NCBI GenBank assembly: GCA_028095005.1 | Contig: CM051462.1 | Location: 83,215,846-83,279,845 of the forward strand | DNA length: 64,000 bases | Source: Rhynchospora pubera | Lineage: Eukaryota; Streptophyta; Magnoliopsida; Poales; Cyperaceae | Reading direction: 5' to 3' | Shown here: one piece after another, positions 34,506 through 45,925 of the stretch | Numbering within the stretch: the first letter of the stretch is position 1 | Layout of the letters: each line of letters opens with the position of its first letter | The notes under the pieces: generated by a model | Databases searched by the model: none | Seen by the model: the letters and a program-made list of their open reading frames with translations, nothing else | Told to the model about the DNA's origin: nothing | Translations under genes and position numbers: made by a program

Positions 34506-37500
34506 TCAAAATAATACCCCTTGCATGAAGTCCATAACTTCTGTCACGACACCATCAATCATTTCTTTGTTGTATGGTACTCCAACCGGCTCGATCATCT
34601 GCATATTATGATAAACAAGTCAAAAATATTATTAGTTAGATCATGAAATTCTAAAATCTAATTGTTTGATCAAATGTTATTAGTTAAAAGAATAAGTTAC
34701 TTACATGAGGTATTTCCTGAATTGCTATCCAATAAGATAATACGTTTTTCATGGCGAGCATTGTGAAATATCCACATTCTGTGCTGCCATTTTGTATCGG
34801 ACACTAATTAAAGATCCAACAAGAAAGATAGTTAAGATTTTGCACAGTTTCAGAAACCCTAGGTAGCTAATATATTTTTTAAGTCTCGTACCTGAATTTT
34901 ATACCAATCAAATGTTGTTCGGGTCCTTGCGTTATATTTTTCATTTTCCATAAGGTATCGCTTGTATATCCTGCATACAATATCATTAATAGCTTAAATA
35001 GAACCGTACGTAGTCCTTATCTCAATATCAGAATCTCATTTAGAAACAAAAACTTACTGGGTTATGAATCCCTTAATCAATATCTTTGGATTCTTGCGCT
35101 CGATAGAATCTGCTATTTGAACGGTGCGCTTCTCGACATTAATAACAAGAAGGATCCAATGAAAGCTGCAAGAATAGAGATTATTGTTTTCATGAAAATG
35201 AACCAAACATGTAAACGAGATAATTGATATTTTATTAGTTATAATTGTCCTTACTCTTGTAAATAAGGCAGAATCATATAATTGGATGAATATTGCGCGA
35301 ATGACTTCATCAAGTAGTCCGCAGCTTGGTTTTGTTCTTGTCTGATTTTAGGAGCAGTCAACATCTCTGGATCTAATACGGTGATGTTGTTTTCTCCCTC
35401 TGAAAGTTCATTCATCCAAAACCTACACTCACGGATATTAATTCATACATTTTTCACCTCCAATTGAATACGGTACTTTAAAAAAATATTTTAAAGGTTG
35501 AAAATTCATACCAAGAGTACAACTTGACGATCGACACGTTTAGAGATTCTCTTCTAAAGCAATGGAGGATGTCGCACAATTCAACGTTGAACTTAACCTC
35601 GCCGCTGTGTGTACCCCAAACATCACATTTATGCAACTCAAAATTTTTCTCAAGCTCTGGTTGGAGCATCAATAGTTCATACAATTCTCGTTCGGATGGG
35701 GTAAGCTTTTCAATTGCATCCTGCTCAAGTAGCGGATCGCGAGCAACAATCGACCCTGAAATAATCAGACACAAAAGAATAGATTATTCGACGTTGAGCA
35801 ACAATCTACCCTGAAACAATCAATTGAACTAATTAGGTTTTGGATGAACCTGCACTTGGAACCTTTGGACTCTCGATCACCTTTTTCGCCACCGCCTTTC
35901 TCGCATCTGGCTTCTTTTTTATCAAACTCTGCATTCAATGTCATCACATAATTAATTAGTGAGTTCTAATAGAGATGGATGAAATAAATTATCATAATTA
36001 ATTAAAACGATACCTTGTGGCCTATCTCCACCAAAAATGACGGCCATGGGAATCGTCCTCCTATATTATTTCCTAATAGCTCATCTGACCTACCTGGGAC
36101 TTGCCACTGACGAAAATCATCGCCTACTCGGAGAAGATGGATATAGAGTTGTTGATCAGTTAGTGGCACGCCGTGTACGATCTGACCAACAACACTCGGA
36201 ATAATATTTCCCTCGGCCACCTTAATCTTCTGGTAAAGGTGATCAAGGGAAAAGAGATCGCACGGCGTTTCTTCCTGAAATTCAGTTCGATCAGAAACCC
36301 TAATGCTAAGCCAAACATAAATCTAAATAGAAAAGAGAAAAGTGATCAATATGAACCTGAACAACGCTTCTCGGATCCGGAGGCATATAGCTTGAGGCAA
36401 CCGTTCGGAATAACTGCTCGTTTGGCATTCCTGAGTCTACCTCAGCTTCAACGAATGGCTGGTACGGCGTCACAAATTGCTGCGGTGCTTGAAACTGCAA
36501 TCCGCTACTGGCCAACCATTGTTTCACCTCCTGAAAATTATCAAGCAACCGGATGATGAATAATAGTTTTCATTCATTTTGATTACATTTTGACTGTCAA
36601 AAAGGATTACCTGAAAAGCTTCTTGTCTCGCCGCATTCATTATCTCCTCGGAGTGAATCAAGTCCCTTTTGGTTTTCTCAGCGGCTTCAGCTGCGACCCT
36701 GCTCATCAATTCTTCAATCTGGTCTGGTGCCATCCATCCTTCATGCGCATCCTTTCTAGGCTTTCTTTTATACACATCTTCCTTCTTGGTGCATAAAGGA
36801 TATCCCCTGATTCTTCCTGGATGTTCTGGCCTGTCAACCGCCCGATTTAAGATTTCTTGTTCCGGTATTGACCCGGAATTGATTTCACCAGACATGGCAC
36901 TCAACCGACTGAATGCCTCAATAGGCGACGAATCAGAGCTATGGAACGTGTAAGTATCTAAAAAGCAACAAACAAATCTTATTAATAATCACAAAACAAA
37001 ATTTGAAGTTAGCATATATAATAAGTATTTACATGTGTAAGTACCTTTATCCTTCGTAGCCACAGTCCTTCCCATGAAATACCTTTGACTCCTCGGTTCC
37101 AAATCGCCGATGGTAATGCTCGTGGAACCGGCCCCTTCAGAATCTCCGGGTATGACAATCTTGTCTGTAGGTTTCCATGAACCTTTTTTTCCTCTATAGC
37201 CAGTGGAACCCATCCTATGAGGCTCCTTCCATTTCTTTCTCAACTCCTTCGCTTTGTTGCTCTTTTGTACAAAATCTGCATCCGTCCTTTTCTTGAAAAA
37301 TTCTTCCCATTCCTTTTGTGAGATTGGGTGTTTATCGCATGGATTTTTTGGATTGTTTGGATCGGCATTTGTGATATACTCCTCAGCAATCCTACTTCTA
37401 TAAGCCTGTGACTTATGCTCATCGCTTTGAGAGTATTCTTCATGGCTTTATCATCTTCGATGTTGAACATTTTCTGAAACATAAAGAAAAGTTAGTTAAT

Positions 37501-37863
37501 TGCTAGCATAGGAATTTAAATTAGATGATTTAAGTGAAAATTTATTCACCTTGATGTCCAACCACAACTCAAGTTTACTTTCCTTTGAAACGTCCTTCCG
37601 CCAATCATCAATTGTGATTGGCACTCTTGCTCTAGCCAGATACCCGCAATATGATGCAAATTTGTTCACCGCCTCTTCAGTACCAATTGGCACTCCTTCT
37701 TTGTCAAATTTAATCTCATACTTTTTCCCAGCAGCTTTTTTTCTCCTAAACTCTTCCAATGTCGTTCTGCTCCTTTTTTTATTTCGAACGTTGTGACCTC
37801 CTCATCGCTGGATTCTGTACCAGCCTGTTCACCCTGTAAATCTCTATCTTGATCTCCAGACAT
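34506..37863 (-). CDS. CACTA second gene: TNP1-type domain plus Ulp1/C48 protease
   Basis: It is a multi-exon minus-strand gene starting at an ATG at 37,863. Exons 37,863-37,550 and about 37,470-37,030 encode the plant En/Spm TNP1-type domain (KEGVPIGTE, WRKDVSKESKLELWLDIK, ISQKEWEEFFKKR, WKEPHRMGSTGY). 36,904-36,530 is a charged helical region; 36,260-36,020 carries IVHGVPL. The last exons (35,774-35,512, 35,422-35,255, 35,165-35,058, 34,970-34,892, 34,803-34,705, 34,598-34,506) form an Ulp1 SUMO-protease-like domain with the triad visible: His in HWILLV, Asp in QIADSI and Cys in QNGSTECGYF. All these last junctions have GT and AG and join in frame. Possible frame changes exist upstream near 37,750 (A-run) and 37,430. 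The protein probably acts on the element's own DNA or on SUMO-modified proteins. Confidence 0.8.
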
Positions 37864-38090
37864 ATCTATTAACAAATAATTAACAACAATGAAAGCAATC
37901 AAATCAAGTTAACATAAACATAAACAAACATAAACATAAACATAAACATTAACAACATAAACAAAATATATTAACATAAACATAAACATTAAACGACAAG
38001 TTCAATCTCAAATAACAAAATACATTAACATAAATCTAAATCCTAAAACTAGTGTTCTTCATCCGATAAACACAAATCTAAATCCTAAAA

Positions 38091-38369
38091 CTAGTGTTCA
38101 TCATCCGACAAAACAATAACTTCATCATCTGATATTTCAATGACTTCTTCTCTCCACTCTGTGTACGGTGCCACAAACTTGTCAATCAAAAGCTTGAAAA
38201 ACATTGCATGTTGTTCATATTTTGAGAGGCTTGGTTGGCCTTGGTTTTGAGAGGCTTGGTTTTGGTTCGTTTGAATTTGAGAGGATGGATTGGCACGAAT
38301 TTTGCGCCTAACGTACACTCGTTCGATCGACTTTTTTCCCTTTGAATTGCTTCCTTCACCTTTCTCCAT
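38091..38369 (-). CDS. Small charged protein of the CACTA element (first of two)
   Basis: A 92-residue frame with a basic, Gln-rich N-terminal half and an acidic end (EISDDEVIVLSDDEH). It starts MEKGEGSNSKGKKS, much like the next frame (38,697-38,963). It lies between the leader and the TNP1-Ulp1 gene and could be a separate exon or short ORF of the same transcript. The function is unknown; the acidic tail with EVIVLSD resembles a SUMO-interacting motif, an inference from sequence only. Confidence 0.5.
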   Translation of the reverse strand: MEKGEGSNSKGKKSIERVYVRRKIRANPSSQIQTNQNQASQNQGQPSLSKYEQHAMFFKLLIDKFVAPYTEWREEVIEISDDEVIVLSDDEH

Positions 38370-38696
38370 TACTACCTAATTAAAACACCATATATAATAT
38401 ATATTAATGTTGGCGCAAAATAATATAGTACCTAATTAATATATTGAAACATGGATAAAGAATCACACCATACAAAATAATTGAGATAATAATTAAAACA
38501 TAGATAAAACATCAATTCTTACACAAATTAAGGTTCACACATCATAGACAATAATTTAGATAAATAGATAATAGCCTAAGGTTCAAAAATTACACATTTA
38601 ACAATGTTCATACAAAATAGCATAGATAATTATTAAACTCTAAAGTAAACCCTAATTTCACTCCTTCTCTTCCTCCACTATCTCCTCTGGCACCTC
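38370..38696. other. Spacer between the two small frames
   Basis: AT-rich, without coding signal; probably intron or intergenic. Confidence 0.5.
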
Positions 38697-38963
38697 CTAT
38701 GGCACCTCCTCTGGTCCCTCCTCCCCATCTGCAGTTGTTCGTCCGCAACCAACTGGATAGCGCCTCACAGCAGATACAGACCGCCTAGGTAAAGGGTTAT
38801 CTCGCATCCACTGAGGCACATATCTCTGACGAGTGACATCGAACTCCGGCTTGGTATCCGGATTCGTCTCCGTCTCCTTCTTGGTCACATCTGTATTTTT
38901 CTTGTCCTTTGTCACATTTTTTCCCTTATTCACCTTAGGATTGCTACCTTCGGTTTTGTCCAT
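38697..38963 (-). CDS. Small charged protein of the CACTA element (second of two)
   Basis: An 88-residue frame starting MDKTEGSNPKVNKGK, then Lys- and Thr-rich, then RQRYVPQWMRDNPLPRR and an acidic end. Its first residues parallel those of the frame at 38,091-38,369. No family is recognised. In minus-strand order it precedes that frame and follows the leader region. Confidence 0.45.
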   Translation of the reverse strand: MDKTEGSNPKVNKGKNVTKDKKNTDVTKKETETNPDTKPEFDVTRQRYVPQWMRDNPLPRRSVSAVRRYPVGCGRTTADGEEGPEEVP

Positions 38964-38984
38964 TTATTCTAATAATTTGATTCA

Positions 38985-39190
38985 ATTCTAATAATTAATT
39001 TAATCATAATTAATCAATTCCATTAATCAATTCTATTAAACATTTCCAATAATCAATTCTAATAATTAATTTAATCATAATTAATCAATTCTAATAATCA
39101 ATTCTATTAATCAATTCTATTAAACAATTCTAATAATCAATTGTAATAATCAATTCTAATAATCAATTCTAATAAACATTTGTAATAAAC
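38985..39190. repeat. Low-complexity AATTCTAATAATC repeats
   Basis: Short irregular copies of CAATTCTAATAAT in tandem; non-coding. Confidence 0.75.
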
Positions 39191-39217
39191 ATTTCTAAAT
39201 ATTTCAAAATTAATTGT

Positions 39218-39590
39218 GCATTAGGCACCAAAACAGCCCCATATCAGTCCCACAACAGTCACAAGACAGTTCAAAATTGTGCTTTATGCACCACAGCCCC
39301 AAAACAGCCACAAAACAGTTCAAATTTTTGCACATTAGTCTCTAAAATTGTGTTTTATGCACCACAGCCCCAAAATAGCCCCATATCAGCCCCAAAACAG
39401 TCCAAATTTATGCACATTTGTCCCTAAAATAATTACTTTATGAGCCATAGCCTCAAAACAGCCACAAAACAGTTCAAAATTTTGCACATTAGTCCCTAAA
39501 ATTGTGCTTTATGCACCACAGCCCCAAAATAGCCCCAAATCAGCCCCAAAACAGTCCAAATTTCAGTCCAAATTTATGCCCCAAATTATA
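39218..39590. repeat. Tandem repeat of ~120 bp, about 3 copies
   Basis: Blocks containing GCACCACAGCCCCAAAACAG, TTGCACATTAGTCCCTAAAA and GTGCTTTATGCACC recur three times with substitutions. The array lies between the leader and the small reading frames. Confidence 0.7.
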
Positions 39591-39599
39591 TTGAAATAA

Positions 39600-39930
39600 A
39601 AAGGGAGAGGGATTACCTGAGAGGGAGTTAGAGAGAGCGAGGGGTTGAGAGAGCGGCAGAGAGAGAGGGATCAAAGCTGTAACATAGAGAGACATAGAGT
39701 GAGACAGAGGAATCGAGCGAGGGGTGAGAGGAGGAGGAAGAGGAGACAGAGGGATTTACCTTTTTCGAGAGAGAGAGGGGAGCCGTCGAGAGCAGCCGAG
39801 AGCTTTTGTGTCGAGAGAGGCGCGAGCTAGAGCTTGTGTCGACTGTCGAGAGATGTAGGGTTTTAAGAAAGAGGCGAGATCGAGAAAGGAAAGAAGTGTC
39901 GGACAGACGCCAGGCTGGGATCGATATATA
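39600..39930 (-). promoter_or_regulatory. GA/CT-rich leader and likely promoter of the second CACTA gene
   Basis: A strongly purine-rich, GC-richer block of GAGAGAG tracts and TCGAGAGA repeats lies directly downstream, in minus-strand sense, of the internal palindrome array. CT-rich leaders are common in plant 5' UTRs. No TATA box is certain. Confidence 0.5.
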
Positions 39931-39945
39931 AAGGGTTCGAACCTT

Positions 39946-40270
39946 CTGTAACGGTTATTAGCTAATAACCGTTACAGAAGAGGCTAATCTGTAACGGTTA
40001 TTAGCTAATAACCGTTACAGAAGGTCAAATGTTTTTACTAATAACCTTCTGTAACGGTTATTAGCTAATAACCGTTACAGAAGAGGCTAATCTGTAACGG
40101 TTATTAGCTAATAACCGTTACAGAAGAGGCTAATCTGTAACGGTTATTAGCTAATAACCGTTACAGAAGGTCAAACGTTTTTACCAATAATCTTATGTAA
40201 CGGTTATTAGCTAATAACCGTTACAGATTAGCCTCTTCTGTAACGGTTTTTAGCTAAAAACCGTTACTGA
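39946..40270. repeat. Internal palindrome array of the 12-kb CACTA
   Basis: Seven palindromes (14 half-sites) built from CTGTAACGGTTATTAG and CTAATAACCGTTACAG lie about 6 kb from either end. Two linkers, AAGAGGCTAAT and AAGGTCAAACGTTTTTAC, alternate between them. The units are more uniform than those at the ends. Confidence 0.93.
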
Positions 40271-40819
40271 AGGTCAAACGTTTTTACATATTAATTTTGT
40301 TTTACAGAAGATCTGTTGGTTACACATGAATTTAATTTTGTTTTACATTTTTTCTAACAAAATAAAATTACAATTTTAATTTCTGTGTTGGTTACACATG
40401 AATTTAATTTTGTTTTACATTTTTTCTAACAAAATAAAAATACAATTTAAAAAATTAACCAAAAATAAAAATAAATTAGCTCCTTGTTAACAAAATTTTT
40501 CACCAATTAATGACCTGCAAAAAATAAAAATAAAAATATTAACATAACAATTTAGCACATCTATGTTAAGAATAATTTATATTAGCACATAACAGTTTTT
40601 TAAACTCACATGTGATTATGTAGCTACTTTGTTTTTTTCCTTCGCGTGTCGACCCACACGCCTTCGGTGTTTTCTGTACGCCTACAACTGATCGATACTG
40701 GCTATGATGTATCGTCGATACCAATAGAAAAAGGAGGTATTTCCTCGAAGTGGTCGTATGCTTCTTCATCTACGACATCACCAACACCGACAATACGTCT
40801 TTTTCCTGAAAGTCGCAAG

Positions 40820-40888
40820 TAATAAATAAGATGAACATTTGTACTCAATAAGCTGAACATTTGTACTTAAATAAGATGAACATTTACC
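40820..40888. repeat. Short array of 22-bp repeats in the last transposase intron
   Basis: ATGAACATTTGTACTCAATA, AGCTGAACATTTGTACTTAA and ATAAGATGAACATTTAC occupy the intron between the DUF4216 exon and the last exon. They are relatives of the half-unit of the 41,565 array. Confidence 0.75.
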
Positions 40889-41539
40889 TTGAAGCACAAC
40901 ATGTCTTTTCTTATCCGCCGGATCTTGAATGTAAAAAACTTGCATTGCTTGCTTATTTGCAAGTATAAAGGGATCGTCTCGATAAGCCCTTTTATTGAAG
41001 TCAACAGTTATAAATCTCATCTTGTCTTTCTTAACTCCACCGTGACCGTTGTCGATCCATGCACACTTGAATAAGGGTATCTTAAATTTCAGGTAATCTA
41101 GTTCCCAAATCTCCTCGATCCACCCATAATAAGTAGCCGACCTAACATTATCACTAGATAAAGCTACAACAGTGACTCCACCATTTTGCACAACACTTTT
41201 ACCATCCTGTTTCCTTGTGTACCAGGTAAATCCATTCAAGTCATACCCTTGGTATGTCTCGACCACGGCATCAGGACGTCTTGATAACCATTTCACGGTT
41301 TCATCGACCTCTGTTCCTTCTTTCAACTGGGACTGTACTTTATCTTCTAGCTATTGGACAAATTTTATTTCATGCTCTATGGTAATCAAGTTTTCGGTGT
41401 AAAAAGGGTATTGTTCACGTAACTCGATTAGATGTTCATTGAAGTAAGGCGCCACAATAGCAAGATGTTGGAGAACTTTCATATGTGCTTTGGTTCTCAT
41501 TGCAATATCCGGTATATGAGTACTAGCTCCAATTGTACC

Positions 41540-42118
41540 TGAAAGGTGAACATTTGTGTTAAATAAGGTGAACAAATATTGTGCTTTAAGTGAACATTTG
41601 TGCTAAATAAGGTGAACAAATATTGTGCTTTAAGTGAACATTTGTGCTAAATAAGGTGAACAAATATTGTGCTTTAAGTGAACATTTGTGCTAAATAAGG
41701 TGAACAAATATTGTGCTTTAAGTGAACATTTGTGCTAAATAAGGTGAACAAATATTGTGCTTTAAGTGAACATTTGTGCTAAATAAGGTGAACAAATATT
41801 GTGCTTTAAGTGAACATTTGTGCTAAATAAGGTAAACAAATATTGTGCTTTAAGTGAACATTTGTGCTAAATAAGGTGAACAAATATTGTGCTTTAAGTG
41901 AACATTTGTGCTAAATAAGGTGAACAAATATTGTGCTTTAAGTGAACATTTGTGCTAAATAAGGTGAACAAATATTGTACTTTAAGTGAACATTTGTGCT
42001 AAATAAGGTGAACAAATATTTGCTTTAAGTGAACATTTGTGCTAAATAAGGTGAACAAATATTGTGCTTTAAATGAACATTTGTGCTAAATAAGGTGAAC
42101 ATTGGAAGTTAATATATA
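41540..42118 (-). other. Transposase intron composed almost wholly of a minisatellite
   Basis: In minus-strand sense the donor GGAAAAG|GTTATAT is at 42,119/42,118 and the acceptor TTTCAG|GTACAATT at about 41,540. Nearly everything between is the 44-bp tandem repeat. Confidence 0.75.
41565..42091. repeat. 44-bp minisatellite, 12 copies
   Basis: Twelve near-identical units begin AAGGTGAACAAATATTGTG and end with a GTGAACATTTGTGCTAAAT half. The unit is a dimer of two related 22-bp halves. Unit 7 has a G-to-A change and unit 11 lacks one base; otherwise the array is almost homogeneous, which points to recent expansion. Confidence 0.97.
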
Positions 42119-44657
42119 ACCTTTTCCTTCAAGTCTACCCTCATGTCGAGACTTTGGAAGACCGATTGGTTGTACATCCTGCAAATAATCGGTGTAGTAC
42201 TCAATAACCTCCTCGGCCACATATCCTTCCACTATGCTTCCTTCTGGTTTAGATCGGCTACGAACAAGCCCCTTCAATTGACCCATGGCTCTTTCGAAAT
42301 GATACATGTATCGTAGAAATACAGGACCACACATTTTTATCTCTCTAACTAAATGAATGGTCAAATGCACCATGGAGTCAAAAAACGATGGCGGAAAGTA
42401 CATCTCCAGCTAACATAGGGTTAGTACAACACCTTCTTGTAACTTGTCCAAACTATTCAGATCAATCACTTTAGAGCAAATGGAATTAAAGAAAAAACAC
42501 AACTTAGTGATGGTTTTCCTCACTTCTTCCCTTAGAATTCCTCTAATTGCGACCGGAAGTAACTGGGTCAGTAGGACGTGATAATCATGTGACTTCATAC
42601 CAAGTAATTTGTTGTCCTTAATAGAAACCTTTCTTGATATATTCGAGGAATAATCAGTAGGAACCTTAATAGATTTCAGGCATTCTAATAAGCTTTTTTT
42701 CTCTTGCTTTGATAAATTAAATTGTGCTGCAGGTAGCCAAGTTCGACTTTTTCCCTTATCTTGTGCCGCTAGTTCTTGCCGGATCCCCATTTCAACCATG
42801 TCCTTCCTCGCATTACGCCATCTTTAGTTTTCCCTTGAATTTCCAACATGCAACCAATCAAAGCTTCACATATGTTCTTTATTATGTGCATCGCATCTAA
42901 GCAATGCCTAATCTCCAAACTCTGCCAATATTCAAGATTCCAGAATATAGACTTCTTCTTCCATATCCCCTTGGGTATCTCATTTGCAAATTTCATACCA
43001 AATGTTACATTAATGTCCTTCACCTGTCGATACACCCCTGAACCGGATAACGGTATTGGGCCTTGTCTTTTTCTACAGTACCGTCAAAACTTTCCTTGTC
43101 TCGACGGTAAGGGTGATTGCGGTTCTTAATAAACCTCCGGTGTCCCAAGTAAACATTTTTCTGGAATTTTTCAGGTACACAGAATGGGTGTTTTCCATGC
43201 AAATAGGACACGCTTTCGCTCCTTTATTCCTATACCCTGACAGGTTTCCGTATGCAAGAAAATCATTGATTGTGCAAAATATCATGGCACGGAGGTTAAA
43301 CTCACTTCTAGAGTGTGCATCATATATTTTCAGTCCATTCTGCCACAATTCACCAAGGTCATCTATTAATGGAGCCAAGTACACATCTATATCATTACCT
43401 GGTTGCTTGGGACCAGAAATCAACAAGGGCATCATCATGTATCTCCTTTTCATGCATAGCCAGGGAGGAAGATTGTAAATACACAATAAAACCGGCCATG
43501 TAGTCTGCCGGCTACTCATGTTGCCGTAAGGATTCATCCCGTCTGTACATAAACCCAATCTCAAATTTCTAGGTTCACTGCCGAAATCTTCAAATTTCCT
43601 ATCTATATTTATCCAATTTGGAGAGTCTGCTGGGTGTTTGAGCATGCCATCGCCTTTTTTCCTACAGTCTGCGTGCCATCTTAACAATTTGGCATCCTTC
43701 GCGTTAGAGAAAAGCCGCTGGAATCTTGGTATTATTGGTAGATAAAACACCACTTTTGCAGCTGGTCTCTTACTACCTTCATCTTCAATTTGATCGTCCC
43801 TCGGTTTATACCGTGACGCATTACACTTTGGCATTTATGCAAGTCTCCGTACTTATTCCGGAATAATAGGCAGTCATTTGGACATGCATGAATTCTCTCA
43901 ACTCCAATTTTTAAAGGACATAACATCTTTTTAGCATTATAAATTGAATCTGGCAACTGGTTATCTTTTGGAAGAAATTCTTTATGTAATAGTTTGAGCA
44001 AATATGTCAAACTTGCATCACTCCATTCATTTTTGGCTTTAAGATTGAACAGTTTGAAAACAGCATTAAGTTTTGACAATTCACAACCAGGATATAAAGC
44101 TATTTTATCTTCTTCACGTAACATACCAAAAATTTCAACATTATCAACAAAATTTTCATCCACATTGTTCACAATTTCATCTAAATCGGCATTAAATTCT
44201 GAGTTATCTACATTTCTATCATCATCTACATTCTCATCATCAAATACATTGACATCATCAATTTCATCATCCAATGATACATTTTCTTCCTCATACACAG
44301 AATCCAATACATTTGTGCTAGTACTATCCCCCCATTCTCTCCATGGAGTGTCCACCGACTATAATCCGGTTGAAATCCATTTATAATCAAATTAGCCTTC
44401 ACTTCTTCAAAATTAGACCACTTCAACAAATTCTGACAAACACGACAAGGACAATACATTTTATCATCTTTTTTCATTTTCAAATTCTCTTTAGCACAAA
44501 CCATAAATTCTTCAAGTCCTCTAAAAAATGTAGACGAGCATCGATTACTTGAGTACATCCACGTCCGATTCATCTGAACAATAAAATTTATGCAAATTAT
44601 TAGGGTTTCGGACCAATTTGTCATATTAGGTTTTCGGACCGATCACCATCCTAGCCC

Positions 44658-44887
44658 GCTCTTTGGATACTCTGTCTCATTAGCGAGCGTACGTTAGATG
44701 CAATGTGCTATCTGAGAAAAATTCGGCCGCATTTCCCCTTATGTTCCCTGAATACGCCAACACACGATTGCTCGTGCGTACGTATCCGTGGGAACACAAG
44801 AAAAATGCCGCCGAATTTTTCTCAGACAACACATTGCATCAACGTACAACTCGCTGTCCTAAATGAGACAGATCGTATCCAAAGAGC
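44658..44887. repeat. 230-bp imperfect hairpin upstream of the transposase start
   Basis: GCTCTTTGGATAC, TCTGTCTCATT, GATGCAATGTG and CTGAGAAAAATTCGGC are mirrored by the complements GCCGAATTTTTCTCAG, CACATTGCATC, AATGAGACAGA and GTATCCAAAGAGC. An inner pair is GTTCCC and GGGAAC. Arms are about 100 bp. It lies 85 bp upstream of the first recognisable transposase exon, in likely 5' UTR or first intron. It could be a foldback MITE or a source of small RNA. Confidence 0.85.
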
Positions 44888-44910
44888 AGTACTCCCGACC
44901 GAGAGTACTA

Positions 44911-44943
44911 TCCGAGATTAATCCCTAATGGATTAATCTCGGA
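44911..44943. repeat. Perfect 14-bp-arm hairpin
   Basis: TCCGAGATTAATCC and GGATTAATCTCGGA flank a five-base loop CTAAT. It directly follows the larger hairpin. Confidence 0.95.
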
Positions 44944-45459
44944 CGGGCAATGACCTAAATTCAGTTGAGTTCCGGTATTTGGTTCCTATATGACAATACA
45001 AAATCCATGCCTATATATATATGCAAATTATTAACGAAATGCAAATAATTTAAAAAAAGAGAAGTTCATGAAAATATACTTTCAGTTGTGTGCCTTCCGA
45101 TCCGTTGAATCGTGCGACTTATCCGGCCGATGTAAGATCTTCTCATATTCAATGAGATCTTAAAATATATAAAAAAACAAAAATAACCATAAATTAAAGA
45201 AAAAATCGAAATAAATAAGAAAAAATGTAAAAAATAAAAAAAAACGGTTCAAAATTAATTTTTTTTACCTTAAATCTGCTCTCCTTCTTATTCTCTTTCT
45301 AATTATTATTTTTTCAGAATTTTTAGAAAATTTTTGCTATTTTTTTGGAGTGAAGTGGACACCACAAATCGCAATAAATGAGAAGATCAGAAAAGAGTTA
45401 AGTGCGGCGCTAGCTGTGAGTTTGTTGGGATGGGGAAGAAGACCTAATTAAATACATAA

Positions 45460-45925
45460 CTTTTCTGTAACGGTTATTAAAAAATAACCGTTACAGAATC
45501 ATAAAAAAAAAGCCGTTACAGAATCATAAAATAATTAATAAAATTCGTCCCATATCAGTAACGGTTTTTAGTAAATAACCGTTACAGAATCAATAAAAAA
45601 TAAAAAAAAAACGTTAACCTTCTGTAACGGTTATTTACTAATAACCGTTACAGAAGATGGTTGATATTTTATATATTTCTTTTTTCATATCTGTAACGGT
45701 TGTTGGATAATAACCGTTACAGAATATAGTAAATCTGTAACGGTTATTATCCAACAACCGTTACAGAACGTTGATGCATTTTTTTTCCTGACCATGACGG
45801 AAATGTTATTACGGTTGTTTCATAATAACCGTTACAGATTTGTGGCGCCAATTTTCCCGCCTAATGCCTCACTATTTTGTAACGGTTATTTCAAAAACCA
45901 TTACAGAAGTGCCGTTACAGAAGGT
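45460..45925. repeat. Right subterminal palindrome array
   Basis: About 12 copies of AACGGTT or its complement, mostly as facing pairs separated by 4 to 8 bases (for example TAACGGTTATTATCCAAC then AACCGTTA), reach to within 20 bp of the CACTA end. Confidence 0.93.

Larger units (their letters stand above)
40702..44573 (-). pseudogene. TNP2-type CACTA transposase, disrupted
   Basis: On the minus strand: transposase-associated domain (44,573-44,340; WMYSSNR, CPCRVCQN, INGFQPDYSRW), an acidic stretch, then the TNP2 core (43,990-43,020; CPNDCLLFRNKY, LRWHAD, GLCTDGMNPYGNMS, LLISGPKQPGNDIDVYL). RHCLDAMHIIKN and GKTKDG follow (43,035-42,790), then DUF4218 (42,620-42,120; SHDYHVLLTQLLP, EKYFPPSF-like MYFPPSFF) and DUF4216 (41,300-40,890; DAVVETYQGYDLNGFTWYTR), closing with a short exon ending FEEIPPFSIGIDDTS. 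The frame is broken near 44,330 (G-run), 43,830 (one base missing), 43,155 and 42,800, with in-frame stops near 42,413 and 41,351. It would have catalysed excision and insertion by binding the CACTA termini. Confidence 0.9.

Noticed and set aside
41565..42091. CRISPR or centromeric satellite
   Set aside because: A head-to-tail 44-bp minisatellite confined to one intron, without spacers and far too short for a centromere.
43056..44386. Plus-strand frames at 43,056-43,478 and 43,994-44,386
   Set aside because: Antisense shadows of the transposase coding region, whose minus-strand frames carry the family motifs.
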